64,000 nt of DNA from Pseudomonas sp. R28(2017) (GTDB taxonomy: Bacteria > Pseudomonadota > Gammaproteobacteria > Pseudomonadales > Pseudomonadaceae), in NCBI RefSeq assembly GCF_002112505.1, contig NZ_NEHW01000012.1, forward strand, positions 124,001 to 188,000. Reading direction: 5' to 3'. This document shows positions 36,853 through 45,941 of the stretch, one piece after another (position 1 is the stretch's first letter; every line of letters begins with the position of its first letter). The notes beneath the pieces were generated by a model. The model saw nothing but the letters and a program-made list of their open reading frames with translations. It was not told the DNA's origin and searched no databases. The position numbers were made by a program, and so were the translations under genes.

Positions 36853-37600
36853 GGTCGAACCGCGCGGTGCCGCTCATGCCGGCCATCAACTCGGGGAAGC
36901 GCTGGTCGAAACGCGCCTCCAGCTCCACCGTCTGCGCGACGGCGTCGACCCGGGCATTGATGATGCTGACTTTTGCCGGGTAGCGCTTGCCCGTTTCGTG
37001 CACGGTCACTTGCAGGGGTTGGCCCGTTTTCAGCGTTGCCAATTGGTTGGACGGCACATTCAGCCGCACCTTCAGGGCGCCGTCGCTGACCAGGTCGAAC
37101 AACGGCGTACCGGCGCTGACGGTCTGGTAGGGTTTGACGTAAACCTTGGCCACGTAGCCGGAGAACGGTGCCAGCACCTGGCAATAGCTCATCTGGGCCT
37201 CACCCATTGCCCGGGCCCCGTCGGCTTTCTGGACTTCAGTGTTGGCGGCCGCCACTTCGATATCGCCCACCGCCTCCAGCTTGCGCAGTTGCTGTTTCGC
37301 CGCCAGGTTCTGCCGGGCCATTGCCAGTTCAGCGGCCGCCACCTTGCCGCGGGCCTGGGCCTCGTTGCAATTGAAGCGTGCCAGTGTGGCACCCTTGGCC
37401 ACAGGCTCACCGATACGGGTCTTGAGCTCACCCAATGTACCGCTCATCTGGCTGGACAGGGTGGTTTCAAGGTCGGCGGCCAGCAGTACCCGGATCATCT
37501 GCGGCTCTTCGCCGGCGGTATCCTGCTCGGCGTGGGCGACAGCACAGGAAAACCCTGCCAACAGCAGCAGTACGCGATGTGCGACTACGGACATGAGCAT
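36839..37600 (-). CDS. Secreted HlyD/RND-type periplasmic adaptor subunit
   Basis: The 253-residue protein starts MLMSVVAHRVLLLLAGFS at an ATG six bases after AAGGGG. Its signal peptide ends near AVAHAEQD. The body has both lipoyl half-motifs (GEPVAKGATLARFNCNEAQA and VLAPFSGYVAKVYVKPYQTV), a short coiled coil and a beta-barrel domain (LQVTVHETGKRYPAKVS). It should bridge inner-membrane components to the TolC-like duct. It is the first gene of the operon. The promoter should be within the 96 bp between it and the AraC-type gene, unless transcription reads through from that same-strand gene. No ABC or RND pump gene accompanies it. Confidence 0.9.
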   Translation of the reverse strand: MLMSVVAHRVLLLLAGFSCAVAHAEQDTAGEEPQMIRVLLAADLETTLSSQMSGTLGELKTRIGEPVAKGATLARFNCNEAQARGKVAAAELAMARQNLAAKQQLRKLEAVGDIEVAAANTEVQKADGARAMGEAQMSYCQVLAPFSGYVAKVYVKPYQTVSAGTPLFDLVSDGALKVRLNVPSNQLATLKTGQPLQVTVHETGKRYPAKVSIINARVDAVAQTVELEARFDQRFPELMAGMSGTARFDHDSE

Positions 37601-37696
37601 TATCAGCCCCTTCTGGCTAGCCAACAGACAACCTTGAACCTGGGTTGCGCGCGATTGATCCCTTCATTAAAGAGCAGCCCGCGAAGCACAGAATTC

Positions 37697-38716
37697 TCAT
37701 TTGGCGACAGCGTGCAGATCACGCTCGATATGAATGATGAAGGGTTCGCCAAATGCCTTGCGATGCGCCCGCGGAGTCATGTCGAACCAACGCTGGTGCG
37801 CTCTGCAGAAGGAAGTAGGGCGCTTGTATCCCAACTCGCTGGCTATCTGCCTGATGCTCAGGCTGGTCTTGCGCAACATGCGTTCGGCCTGGCTGCGGCG
37901 AATGCCATCCAGAAACGCTTCGAACTCCACGCCCCCCTGGGCAAGGTGGCGCTGTAGTGTTCGGGGGTGCAGATTCAATGATTCGGCCACCAGCTCCAGT
38001 GTCGCGCGATGCAAGGGCAGGAGCATCTGGATCTTGCGTTTGACTTGCGCGTGCAGATCATCTGAGTGATCACTTTGGGCTTCGAGATAAAAGCGCAGCA
38101 TCGCGTGCAGTTCGTCATCTTGACCAACGCTGGGTTCAAGCAAGACACCGGACGAAAAAACCAGACTGTCATGCTCCTGCTCAAACAGTACAGGGCATTT
38201 GAAATAACGTTGATATCCGGCCGCTTGCCCCAGCGGCGAATGCCTCAAGGTGACCGCTTTGGGTCGAAAACCGCAACCACGCACTTCTGCAATGAGCAGC
38301 GTGGCGGCCAATATCGCCCGCTCGACGATGACCGGGTTATCGTGTTCATGGGGCATCAGGCTGTAGAGCAACAGTGCCGAGTAGCCCGGCCTGTTTTCCA
38401 GGCGGTAGTGAACGGTCGGCGAACAGCTGTAGATGTAACGCATGATCGCAACGAGCGCTTGCCCGACCGTTGGCGCAGACGTTGCCAGGCAGCGCAGCGC
38501 ACCCTTGAACACCGCGTCGGGGTGACGGCTCTGCTCCAGCCCATAACCCGGCATCACCCATTTTTGCGCTTGCAGCGCCAAGGCGCCGACCCACTCTTTA
38601 TAGGCGCAGCCTTCGCCAGGTTCGTGCCCGCCAAGCAAGTCGATCAGTTGCCCATTGAGCGCACCGGCCTGGGCGCCCATTACTGTGGTTTGCGTTATGC
38701 CGCGGATACCATCCAT
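37697..38716 (-). CDS. AraC-family regulator with arabinose-binding-like N-terminal domain
   Basis: The 339-residue protein has an N-terminal ligand domain of the Arabinose_bd type (QALVAIMRYIYSCSPTVHYRL) and a C-terminal AraC DNA-binding domain with two helix-turn-helix units (LELVAESLNLHPRTLQRHLA and SLSIRQIASELGYKRPTSFC) ending RWFDMTPRAHRKAF. I chose MDGIRGIT at 38716. A start at 38785 has no ribosome-binding site, and one at 38680 would also work. It lies between the alkyl sulfatase/FadL genes and the giant-adhesin operon, all on the same strand, so it could control either. It is 73 bp downstream of the DUF3313 gene. Confidence 0.87.
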   Translation of the reverse strand: MDGIRGITQTTVMGAQAGALNGQLIDLLGGHEPGEGCAYKEWVGALALQAQKWVMPGYGLEQSRHPDAVFKGALRCLATSAPTVGQALVAIMRYIYSCSPTVHYRLENRPGYSALLLYSLMPHEHDNPVIVERAILAATLLIAEVRGCGFRPKAVTLRHSPLGQAAGYQRYFKCPVLFEQEHDSLVFSSGVLLEPSVGQDDELHAMLRFYLEAQSDHSDDLHAQVKRKIQMLLPLHRATLELVAESLNLHPRTLQRHLAQGGVEFEAFLDGIRRSQAERMLRKTSLSIRQIASELGYKRPTSFCRAHQRWFDMTPRAHRKAFGEPFIIHIERDLHAVAK

Positions 38717-38789
38717 AGAATCTAAGGCCCCTTGTTGTCCCCGTTGAAACAGGGGCTCACCGCCAAACCCTGGCAGTGAGCCCATACTG

Positions 38790-39458
38790 TCATTTTTTCA
38801 GTGACTGGAACGACTTGACCATGTCGCGCGCCCAACCATCCAGCACTGCTTTGGCGTCCTTCGCCTGCATCACCTGGGAGGCGTTCTCAAGGTCAGTGCC
38901 CGCACCCTTGCGCACCACCTCAGCGACGACCTGGTTCGAGTTGCCGTCAATGAAGGCGGCTTCCGTTGCAACACTGGTGTCCTGATCGCGGATCCCCGTG
39001 GCAGTACTGATACCGGCAGCGATCAGCGCAATAGGGATCACCTCGTACGGGCGCAGCCCTTTGGTGGACGCGCTGACGGCGGTAATGGCCGGACGGACGA
39101 TCAACACATTCGGGCCTGGGCTGGTGGCCAAGGGCAATACTTTGGAGAATTCGTTCTTCAACGCCTGATCGTAGTACTGGGTAATACCCGTCAAGGTGTT
39201 CTGCGGGACTTTTTCAGTAGGTTGTGGTTTCGGATAGAACTGGCTCGGCTCTATGAAGACACTGCTGTAGGTGCTGGCATTGATGCCGGGCTTGATCCAG
39301 CGCATGACGGCCGCGCCGCTGGGCGATTTCTCTTCCTTCAGGACGCTGTAGTCTTTGAGAAAACCGGAATACTGCTCAGGCTCTACATACTTGCTGGCGC
39401 AGCCACCCAGCAACAGGGATGACAGGCATACAGTTGCGGCAATCGACTTGAGTTTCAT
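38790..39458 (-). CDS. DUF3313 lipoprotein
   Basis: The 222-residue protein has a lipoprotein signal (MKLKSIAATVCLSSLLLGGC) with Cys20 as the lipidated residue, followed by the DUF3313 body: YSGFLKDYSVLKEEKSP, YSSVFIEPSQFYP and LIVRPAITAVSAS. GGGAG precedes the ATG by five bases. It lies 44 bp after the FadL-type gene on the same strand, and the two may be cotranscribed. The family is of unknown function. Position next to a FadL porin and an alkyl sulfatase hints at a role in uptake or envelope response to surfactants. Confidence 0.88.
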   Translation of the reverse strand: MKLKSIAATVCLSSLLLGGCASKYVEPEQYSGFLKDYSVLKEEKSPSGAAVMRWIKPGINASTYSSVFIEPSQFYPKPQPTEKVPQNTLTGITQYYDQALKNEFSKVLPLATSPGPNVLIVRPAITAVSASTKGLRPYEVIPIALIAAGISTATGIRDQDTSVATEAAFIDGNSNQVVAEVVRKGAGTDLENASQVMQAKDAKAVLDGWARDMVKSFQSLKK

Positions 39459-39502
39459 ACATTCTCCCTCTCTGATAGCAAATCCTGTACATCGGTAATG
39501 AT

Positions 39503-40801
39503 TCAGAACCGCCAGGTCGCACCGCCGCCGACGATATGCAAGGCGCTGTTCTTGTAGGTGCCGGACAGCGTATTGCCCGAACGTGACTTGGTCTGGTCGA
39601 CATCCATGTCACCCAGCCACACCAGGGTGTAGGCCAGATGGACGTCCAGGCCTTCCTCGACCTGGTAGTTCACGCCGGTGGCCAGGCGCCAGGTTTCACC
39701 CATGGGGTTGTCGACCGTGCGGTCCTTGTCGTCGACTGCCGAGCTGTCGTAACCGACCCCAACGCTCCAGCGCACTTGCCGGGTGGCTTGGTACATCGCA
39801 CCCACCGACGCGTGCCAGGTGTCCTTGTACTTGCGATCCACCGTGCGACTGACGCCGCCACCATTGGCGTCGACGTCGACCCCGACATCGCCGAAGTCAC
39901 TCCAGTCCTGCCAGCCCAGGCTGCCGAGCAGCTTCCACTGTTGGTTCAGGTCATGGGCGATGCTTGCAGTGACGGTTTGCGGCACATTCAGGTCCAGCTC
40001 CAGCGAATCGACATCGAGGCGATTGAGCCCGGCATTGATGATGGGGTTGGTGATGTTGCGCAGGTGCGGGCTGTCTTCGAACTCCAGTTTGACTTTGCTG
40101 GTGTAGGCAAGGCCGACTGCGGTGCGCGGGGAAAGCTGGTAGAGGAGGCCGAGGTTGACCCCGGTACCCACGTCCGTGTCCTTGTATTCCAGTTGCCCGT
40201 CCGGGCGATCGAGCACGCCAAGCAGGTTGTTGTTGATTGCCATCTCGGTGCGGTAGTAGCCCAGCATGATGCGCGGGCCGATACCGATCGACAGGTCATC
40301 GGTGAACTTGTAGGCCAGCGTGGGCTGAAAGGACACACCGATGATCGCCGCCTCCTGGGTGAAGTAGCGGCCAGCCCAGTCATCGTCATAGTCCAGGGCC
40401 AACCCGAAGTTGCCGTACATGCCAAAGCCGATCGCCGAGCGCTCGTCTATCTGATGGCTGATGAACAGGCTGGCACCGGGCAGGTACTGCAGCGCGTTAC
40501 CGCCTTCATTGCCGTCAAACTGATTGTTGCCATCCCGTGAGAACTTGATATCACCCAGAATGACCTGGGCGTTGGCGCTGATCTGCGTGCCTTTCAACTG
40601 GGTAAGGCCCGCGGGGTTGCTCATCAGTACGCTGGGGTCGTTGGCCAGTGCCGCAGAACCCGCGTTGGCCAGGCCGTTGCCTTCCTGGCCGGCTTCGTAG
40701 ATGAAAATGCCGCCGGCTGCAGCCTGGGCACTGGCCAGCAGCAGCGAGCAAGCCGTTGCCGGGAGTGACCAGCGATGGGCGCAGCGCTGGTATGCATTCA
40801 T
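39503..40801 (-). CDS. FadL-family outer-membrane transporter for hydrophobic compounds
   Basis: The 432-residue protein has a signal peptide (SLPATACSLLLASAQAAAGG). The FadL/TodX signature follows directly (GGIFIYEAGQEGNGLANAGSA, ALANDPSVLMSNPAGLTQLKG), then alternating barrel strands and a C-terminal GGGATWRF with terminal phenylalanine. FadL proteins pass fatty acids and other hydrophobic molecules across the outer membrane. The start has GGAG about ten bases upstream. It sits between the alkyl sulfatase and a DUF3313 lipoprotein, so uptake of alkyl sulfates or the released alcohols or fatty acids is a reasonable inference. Confidence 0.92.
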   Translation of the reverse strand: MNAYQRCAHRWSLPATACSLLLASAQAAAGGIFIYEAGQEGNGLANAGSAALANDPSVLMSNPAGLTQLKGTQISANAQVILGDIKFSRDGNNQFDGNEGGNALQYLPGASLFISHQIDERSAIGFGMYGNFGLALDYDDDWAGRYFTQEAAIIGVSFQPTLAYKFTDDLSIGIGPRIMLGYYRTEMAINNNLLGVLDRPDGQLEYKDTDVGTGVNLGLLYQLSPRTAVGLAYTSKVKLEFEDSPHLRNITNPIINAGLNRLDVDSLELDLNVPQTVTASIAHDLNQQWKLLGSLGWQDWSDFGDVGVDVDANGGGVSRTVDRKYKDTWHASVGAMYQATRQVRWSVGVGYDSSAVDDKDRTVDNPMGETWRLATGVNYQVEEGLDVHLAYTLVWLGDMDVDQTKSRSGNTLSGTYKNSALHIVGGGATWRF

Positions 40802-40909
40802 GTCGCTGTTCTCCATTGAATGAAGCGGTAACCTGCCTGCGGAAAAAAGGGGGCAGGGCACCGACACAGTCGATGGCCCGCCCGACGCCTAGGCACGGCA
40901 AAGGAGCAT

Positions 40910-42931
40910 TCAGGGCGTTACGATCGGGAACCAGAAGTCGAAGTTGTCCATGTAGCTCATCAACTCTTCCAGCTTGCCTTCTGCGCCGTCGATCTTGATC
41001 GAACCGGCACTGACCGCATCCTTGAGCGTGGTTTCCTTGAGCATCAGTTTGTTCAAGGTGTCACGTGTCAACGTCAGCGTGGCGTCGGCGTCGTTGGCCT
41101 GCATGCCTTCGGTGTGGTTGAGCACGCCGTTGACCATCTCCAGCGCGTACTTCTGCTTGAGGTCGGTGAAGTCGAGGTTGAGGGTGATGTGCTTGTCGGC
41201 CACTTCCGGCCCTTTCAAACGCATGGCCAGGTAATCGAAGAACAAGTCCAGGTCCATGGCCTTGACGGTGTCCGGGCTTGCCGTATTCGGCGTCGGCAAT
41301 TGCTTGACACCTTCGCGCAGCTCCTTGGCCCCGGTCAGGTAGAAGTTGCGCCATGGGCCACTCTCGGCCTGGTAGCCCAGTTGCTCCAGGGCATCGGCCT
41401 GCATGTTTTTCGCAGCCTGGTTGCCCGGTTCGGCGAACACCACATGGTTGACGACCTCGGCTACCCAGCGGAAATCGCCCTTGTCGTAGTACTCCTTGGC
41501 CTTCTTCAGGATGGCGTCGGCGCCGCCCATCATGTCGACGTAGCGTTTTGCCTGTTCCTCGGGTGGCAGCTCCCACAGGGTAGCGGGGTTGCCAATGAAC
41601 CAGCCCAGGTAAAGCACATAGGTGGCTTTGACGTTATGGTTCAACGACCCGTAATAGCCACGGTTGGAAAAGCGATTGGCAATACCCTTGGGCAACTGCA
41701 CCTGCTCGGCGATCTCGGTCATGGTGTAACCCTTGTTCGCCAGGCGCAGGGTTTCGTCGTTGATGTAGCGGTACATGTCACGCTGCGACGACAGCTGATC
41801 GCGGACTTCCTTGTTGCCCCAGACCGGCCAGTGGTGCATGGCGTACATGACCTGGACGTCGCTGCCCCACATCTTCAGGGCTTCGTTGAGGTATTTCGAC
41901 CATGGCAGCGGTTCGCGGATCTTCGCGCCCCGCAACGAATAGGTGTTGTGCAGGGTGTGGGTGGAGTCTTCGGCCGTGTTCAGTGCCTTTTTCTCGTGGA
42001 TGTAATAGAGCATCTCTGCCGGCGCTTCACTGCCAGGCGCATACAAAAACTCATAGGTCAGGCCGTCGATCACGTGTTTCTCGCCGGTCTTCTCGATGAT
42101 GTCAGTCGGCGGGATCAGGGTGACGGTGCCGGCCGACGTGGTAGTCCCGAGCCCTGCACCCAACTGGCCGGTTTCGTTCGGCGGCAGCAAGTTGCCGTAC
42201 ATGTAGCTGGCACGCCGGCTCATGGCAGTACCGGCCATGACGTTCTCGGCGACAGCGTGCTCAAGGAAGCCTTTGGGCGCGTAGATCTTGACCTTGCCGG
42301 CCTTGACGTCGGCTTCGTCGACGACGCCGCGCACACCGCCATAGTGGTCAACATGGCTGTGGGTATAAATGACGGCGACCACGGGCTTTTTCGGCCGGTG
42401 CTTGAAATACAGGTCCAGTGCCGCTTTGGCTGTCTCGCTGGAAATCAAGGGGTCGAAGATGGTGATCCCTTCCTTGCCTTCGACGATGGTCATGTTCGAC
42501 AGGTCGTAGTTGCGCACCTGGTAGATGCCATCGGTAACTTCGAACAGGCCGGAAATATTGATCAGTTGCGACTGCCGCCACAGGCTGGGGTTGGTGGAGG
42601 CGGGCGCCTCGGTGCCTTCCTGGATGAAACTGTATTTGCCTGGGTCCCATATCATATTGCCACTAGCGCCCTTGATAGGCTCTGATGGCAAGGGTGCGAT
42701 AAAACCTTTGTGCGCCAACTCGAAAGACGTCTTGTCATTGAAAGGCAGCGCTTTGAGCAACGCATCGTTCGCAGCTTTTGTTGCCGCAGTCGCCGGTTTG
42801 GCTTGTTCCGCAGCCCAGGCAGTGGAAGCAAAGGCTACAGCAGTTGCCAGAAGGAAAGCGGAACTCAACTTCCAGATACCAGCGGATTTGTCGAGAGCAC
42901 GCCGAGTGCCAAAACTAACGGACGGTTTCAT
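40910..42931 (-). CDS. sdsA: Periplasmic alkyl sulfatase (SdsA-type SDS hydrolase)
   Basis: The 673-residue exported protein has a signal region (AFLLATAVAFASTAWAAEQ). It carries a metallo-beta-lactamase fold with zinc ligands in YTHSHVDHYGGVRG (His191, His193, Asp195, His196), a dimerisation/helical region, and a C-terminal SCP2-like lipid-binding domain (LEMVNGVLNHTEGMQ to WFPIVTP). This is the layout of SdsA1-type enzymes, which cleave primary alkyl sulfates to alcohol plus sulfate. AAGGAG is seven bases before the ATG; the preceding GTG codon is in frame but less likely. It starts a same-strand series with FadL, DUF3313 and AraC genes, although a 108-bp gap follows it. Confidence 0.92.
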   Translation of the reverse strand: MKPSVSFGTRRALDKSAGIWKLSSAFLLATAVAFASTAWAAEQAKPATAATKAANDALLKALPFNDKTSFELAHKGFIAPLPSEPIKGASGNMIWDPGKYSFIQEGTEAPASTNPSLWRQSQLINISGLFEVTDGIYQVRNYDLSNMTIVEGKEGITIFDPLISSETAKAALDLYFKHRPKKPVVAVIYTHSHVDHYGGVRGVVDEADVKAGKVKIYAPKGFLEHAVAENVMAGTAMSRRASYMYGNLLPPNETGQLGAGLGTTTSAGTVTLIPPTDIIEKTGEKHVIDGLTYEFLYAPGSEAPAEMLYYIHEKKALNTAEDSTHTLHNTYSLRGAKIREPLPWSKYLNEALKMWGSDVQVMYAMHHWPVWGNKEVRDQLSSQRDMYRYINDETLRLANKGYTMTEIAEQVQLPKGIANRFSNRGYYGSLNHNVKATYVLYLGWFIGNPATLWELPPEEQAKRYVDMMGGADAILKKAKEYYDKGDFRWVAEVVNHVVFAEPGNQAAKNMQADALEQLGYQAESGPWRNFYLTGAKELREGVKQLPTPNTASPDTVKAMDLDLFFDYLAMRLKGPEVADKHITLNLDFTDLKQKYALEMVNGVLNHTEGMQANDADATLTLTRDTLNKLMLKETTLKDAVSAGSIKIDGAEGKLEELMSYMDNFDFWFPIVTP

Positions 42932-43188
42932 CACCAGCTCCTTTTGATGGTTACGCCGTACCGTTTCCGGTAACTACCAGCGATAGCGAAACACTGATTA
43001 CGCAAGTTAGCCGACATTCGGGCACTTGGCGTACGGGCTGTCATCTCACTTCGCGCCAGGGGAGAAACGAATCAGATTTGCGGTCACAGCTGACTGCTCA
43101 TGAACTTTAGGCGACATTTCCTCTTCGGCAACAGCGTATTTTATTGCTGAATTGATATAGCTTTTGCACTATGCATTAGGGTTTATCG

Positions 43189-44883
43189 CTAACTGACTGA
43201 AGTCAAAGCGATTATGACTGGCCCGCAGACGGCAAGTAATACGTTGGAAATCGCATAACAAACTGTGAAACCGATCACAGGCGTGTTGCTGCCTGACTGC
43301 TCGATGATCTTGTTCATCGAGGCTGCTTCGGTTTGCGCACCGGCCAGCGCGCCGAACAGGATCATCGGGTGCAGGCGCAGCACATAACACCCGAAATACA
43401 GGGCTACCAGAGGCGGTATGAGGGTGACCAATGCACCGGCAACCAGCAGGTCCAGCCCTTGTTCCTGTATCGCAGTGAACGCTGCAGGGCCCGCCAAAAG
43501 CCCCACCACTGCGCCAAATGCGGTTAATCCAAACTCGGAAAACGCCCATTGTGCAGCCGGGGGCAGGGCGCCGAGTTCGGGGTGCCTGGAGTTGTACCAA
43601 CCAATCAGCAAACCCGCCAACAGCACGCCGCCGCCGATGCCAAGTTCGATGGGGATCATGCCGACGTGGGTTGAAAGCAGCCCGGCAAGCGAACCCACTA
43701 CCATGCCCAGCCCATGAATGGCGATGTCGCTCTTGTAGCTGTGCTCCCGAATCCGCCCGAGTTGCCCGGCCAGGGCTGCGACACTTGAGGCGCGGCCAGT
43801 CAGCCCGATGACATCACCTCGCCGGAGTACGGTTTCAGGCAACAGCGGTAATTCCAGGCCTTGCCGGGTGATGGTGGTGATGAAACAGCCCATGCGTTCG
43901 GCGCCGACCAGCATTGATTTGATGTGGTGAATGGTGTGCCCGGCAAACTGCCCCTGGGTCAGCACGATGTCCGCTGTCCGGGTCGGAAATGACAGGCTTT
44001 GAGCATCGTCCACTTCAGGGCCGACCCAGTCGCTCAAATGGCCTACCGAATCACGCAGGGCATAGATACCGAGGATGTCCCCGGCCTCCAGGCGTAGCGC
44101 AGGGTCTCGTTCAAGCACCTGATTGCGGCGGATGACCCGCTCGACGCTCAGCGTGGGGAAACGGGCCTCGACTTCGGCAATGCTCAGGTTTCCAGCAGGT
44201 GCCTCGAGGCGATGGGCGCGCACAACGATCCGGGTATAGGGAATGCTGATGGCGTTCTCCTGTCGCTCGATGCCCAAGGCCTTTTCCAATTCGCGTGCAC
44301 TGGCGTGCAAATCCACGCCCAACAGGCGCGGCGCCAGGCTGCCGACGAAGACGACCAGTCCGACGGTACCGAACAGGTAGGTGATGGCATAGGCCACGGC
44401 CATGTGGCTGTTGAGCTGAGCCTTGGCAGCTTCCTCCAGCGGCAATTGCGCGATTGCGCTGCTGGCCGTGCCCATGATTGCCGTGTCCGTGAGTGCGCCA
44501 GCGCCCAGGCCGGCCGTAAAGCCTGCGTCAAAGCCATACAGGGCGTTCATAGCGAGGATGACCAGCAGCGCTGTAGTGCACAAGACCAGGGAAAGGAAGA
44601 CCAGCTTGAATGTCCCCCGGTTCAAACTGCCGAAGAACTCCGGTCCGCTCTTGAAACCCACGGCATAGATGAAGAGAGCGAAGAATACCGACTTCAACTC
44701 GTGAGGAATGTCGATGCCGATCTGGCCAATCAGCAGCCCCATCAAGAGAGCACCGGCAACGGAGCCCAGATGGAAGGAGCCTAGCCGGACACGCCCCAAC
44801 AGCACACCAAGGGCGATTGCCAGAAAAACCGCAATTTCCGGGTGAGCACGCAATGCGAACACTACGAGTTCGAACATCGACAT
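43189..44883 (-). CDS. AspT/YbjL-type aspartate:alanine exchanger family transporter
   Basis: This 564-residue membrane protein has two AspT/YidE/YbjL duplication units of about five helices each. The first begins LALGVLLGRVRLGSFHLGS-like and contains GAGALTDTAIMGTA. The second contains IELGIGGGVLLAGLLIGW and LFGALAGAQTEAASM. Two RCK_C/TrkA-C-like domains lie between them (VVRAHRLEAPAGNLSIAEV and PETVLRRGDVIGLTGRASS). This matches the AAE exchanger family. The best-known member swaps aspartate for alanine, but substrates of Pseudomonas members are unproven. The start has GGGAG five bases upstream. The 3' side lacks a clear terminator. Confidence 0.9.
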   Translation of the reverse strand: MSMFELVVFALRAHPEIAVFLAIALGVLLGRVRLGSFHLGSVAGALLMGLLIGQIGIDIPHELKSVFFALFIYAVGFKSGPEFFGSLNRGTFKLVFLSLVLCTTALLVILAMNALYGFDAGFTAGLGAGALTDTAIMGTASSAIAQLPLEEAAKAQLNSHMAVAYAITYLFGTVGLVVFVGSLAPRLLGVDLHASARELEKALGIERQENAISIPYTRIVVRAHRLEAPAGNLSIAEVEARFPTLSVERVIRRNQVLERDPALRLEAGDILGIYALRDSVGHLSDWVGPEVDDAQSLSFPTRTADIVLTQGQFAGHTIHHIKSMLVGAERMGCFITTITRQGLELPLLPETVLRRGDVIGLTGRASSVAALAGQLGRIREHSYKSDIAIHGLGMVVGSLAGLLSTHVGMIPIELGIGGGVLLAGLLIGWYNSRHPELGALPPAAQWAFSEFGLTAFGAVVGLLAGPAAFTAIQEQGLDLLVAGALVTLIPPLVALYFGCYVLRLHPMILFGALAGAQTEAASMNKIIEQSGSNTPVIGFTVCYAISNVLLAVCGPVIIALTSVS

Positions 44884-45046
44884 TTACACTCCCGCAGCGC
44901 ATTTAGATGCCAACCTTGAGTTACTAGAGTGTATGGCGACATGCGCAAAACAGGGCTCACTGTCATGAAATGCAAGCACACGCGGAAATGCGGTGAATGT
45001 GTAGCGGGCTGAGGGCAAGAACAGGGGTGATGGCGCACAATGAGTA

Positions 45047-45082
45047 TATAACTACACTAAATGGTTATTTAGTGTAGTTATA
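45047..45082. promoter_or_regulatory. Perfect AT-rich palindrome (16-bp arms, 4-bp centre)
   Basis: The left arm TATAACTACACTAAAT (45047-45062) and right arm ATTTAGTGTAGTTATA (45067-45082) are exact inverted complements around GGTT. The site begins 18 bases past the stop of the methyltransferase gene and lies about 165 bases upstream of the AspT-type gene, both on the minus strand. It could be a transcript-ending hairpin, but the stem is AT-rich and no T-tract follows. An operator for an unlinked or linked regulator is equally possible. The symmetry itself is certain; the function is not. Confidence 0.7.
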
Positions 45083-45099
45083 AAATCAAAGCATATAAG

Positions 45100-45711
45100 T
45101 CAGTGGTGGCGGCGGGCGACCCATACCGTCTGGCCGCCGCACTCTGGGTCTTCGACGATATGGTCCAGGACCTCAAAGCCATGGTCGTGCAATTGCTTAG
45201 TGTATTCCTTTGGATCAAGGCTGGCGTGATACAAGGTTTCGCCCTGGAATTCACCCAAGGCTTCACCCAGCGACGTGCCGCTGGTGAACATCAGCAGCGC
45301 ACCGGGCGCCGCATGCCGCTGAAATACGGGGAACATCCGGCGCTGATCATCGGGCTTGAGATGAAAGTAGCTGTTCCAGGCCAGGATGCCGGCGTACTGA
45401 CGATCGAGCGACAGTGTACGCATGTCTGCGTGAACCCATGTGTGCTCTGGGAAACGGCTGCGGCACAATGCAAGCATCTGTGCAGAAGCATCCACGCCGG
45501 TGACGGCCAGGCCGGCCTCGATCAGATAACGTGCCACGGGCTGGCCGGAACCACAGCCCAGATCAAGTACAGTTGCAGCTGGCGACAGCAAGGCATGAAA
45601 GCGTTCGATCCATTTACGTTCGATCAGGCGATTGCCACGCAGCTCATTCCACGTGCGAGCGTGCCGGTTGTAGAGATCGATGATCTGGTCGGCAGACGGA
45701 TGGTGAGGCAT
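45100..45711 (-). CDS. Class I SAM-dependent methyltransferase
   Basis: The 203-residue cytoplasmic protein starts MPHHPSADQIIDLYNRHART at an ATG six bases after AAGGA. A 54-codon upstream extension in frame is not supported. It has motif I VLDLGCGSGQPVARYL, the acidic residue after strand 2 (VTGVDASAQML), motif III-like HADMRTLSL and a FHLKPDDQRRMF loop typical of small-molecule methyltransferases. The substrate is not identifiable. It is flanked upstream by about 230 bp of AT-rich DNA, with a CATAAT/ATTATG inverted repeat near 45864-45879 that may hold its promoter, and downstream by the palindrome at 45047-45082. Confidence 0.85.
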   Translation of the reverse strand: MPHHPSADQIIDLYNRHARTWNELRGNRLIERKWIERFHALLSPAATVLDLGCGSGQPVARYLIEAGLAVTGVDASAQMLALCRSRFPEHTWVHADMRTLSLDRQYAGILAWNSYFHLKPDDQRRMFPVFQRHAAPGALLMFTSGTSLGEALGEFQGETLYHASLDPKEYTKQLHDHGFEVLDHIVEDPECGGQTVWVARRHH

Positions 45712-45941
45712 GGCGCGTCCTTGAGTCTGGAGGTGGATCGTCCTGAGCGGTGCCGCTGAAGATAGCGCGTGCAGGCAGGAATGAACATGGATAGCGAGAA
45801 TGGGGCTTGGCCTGGATTGAAATCTGCCCAACCCACGGCCCGGTGGCCGTATATGAATGTGCGCATAATGCATATTATGTTAAATCACGTATTACGGTAC
45901 GCCGGGTAGAGATCAACCCGGCGGCCAATTTCCTCTACTGG

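Noticed and set aside
38717..38785. Earlier start for the AraC-type gene at 38785
   Set aside because: No ribosome-binding site precedes it and the added residues do not resemble the family N-terminus.
41114..42685. 523-codon plus-strand frame opposite the alkyl sulfatase
   Set aside because: The minus strand carries the THSHVDH zinc motif and SCP2-like domain. No family features are seen on the plus strand.
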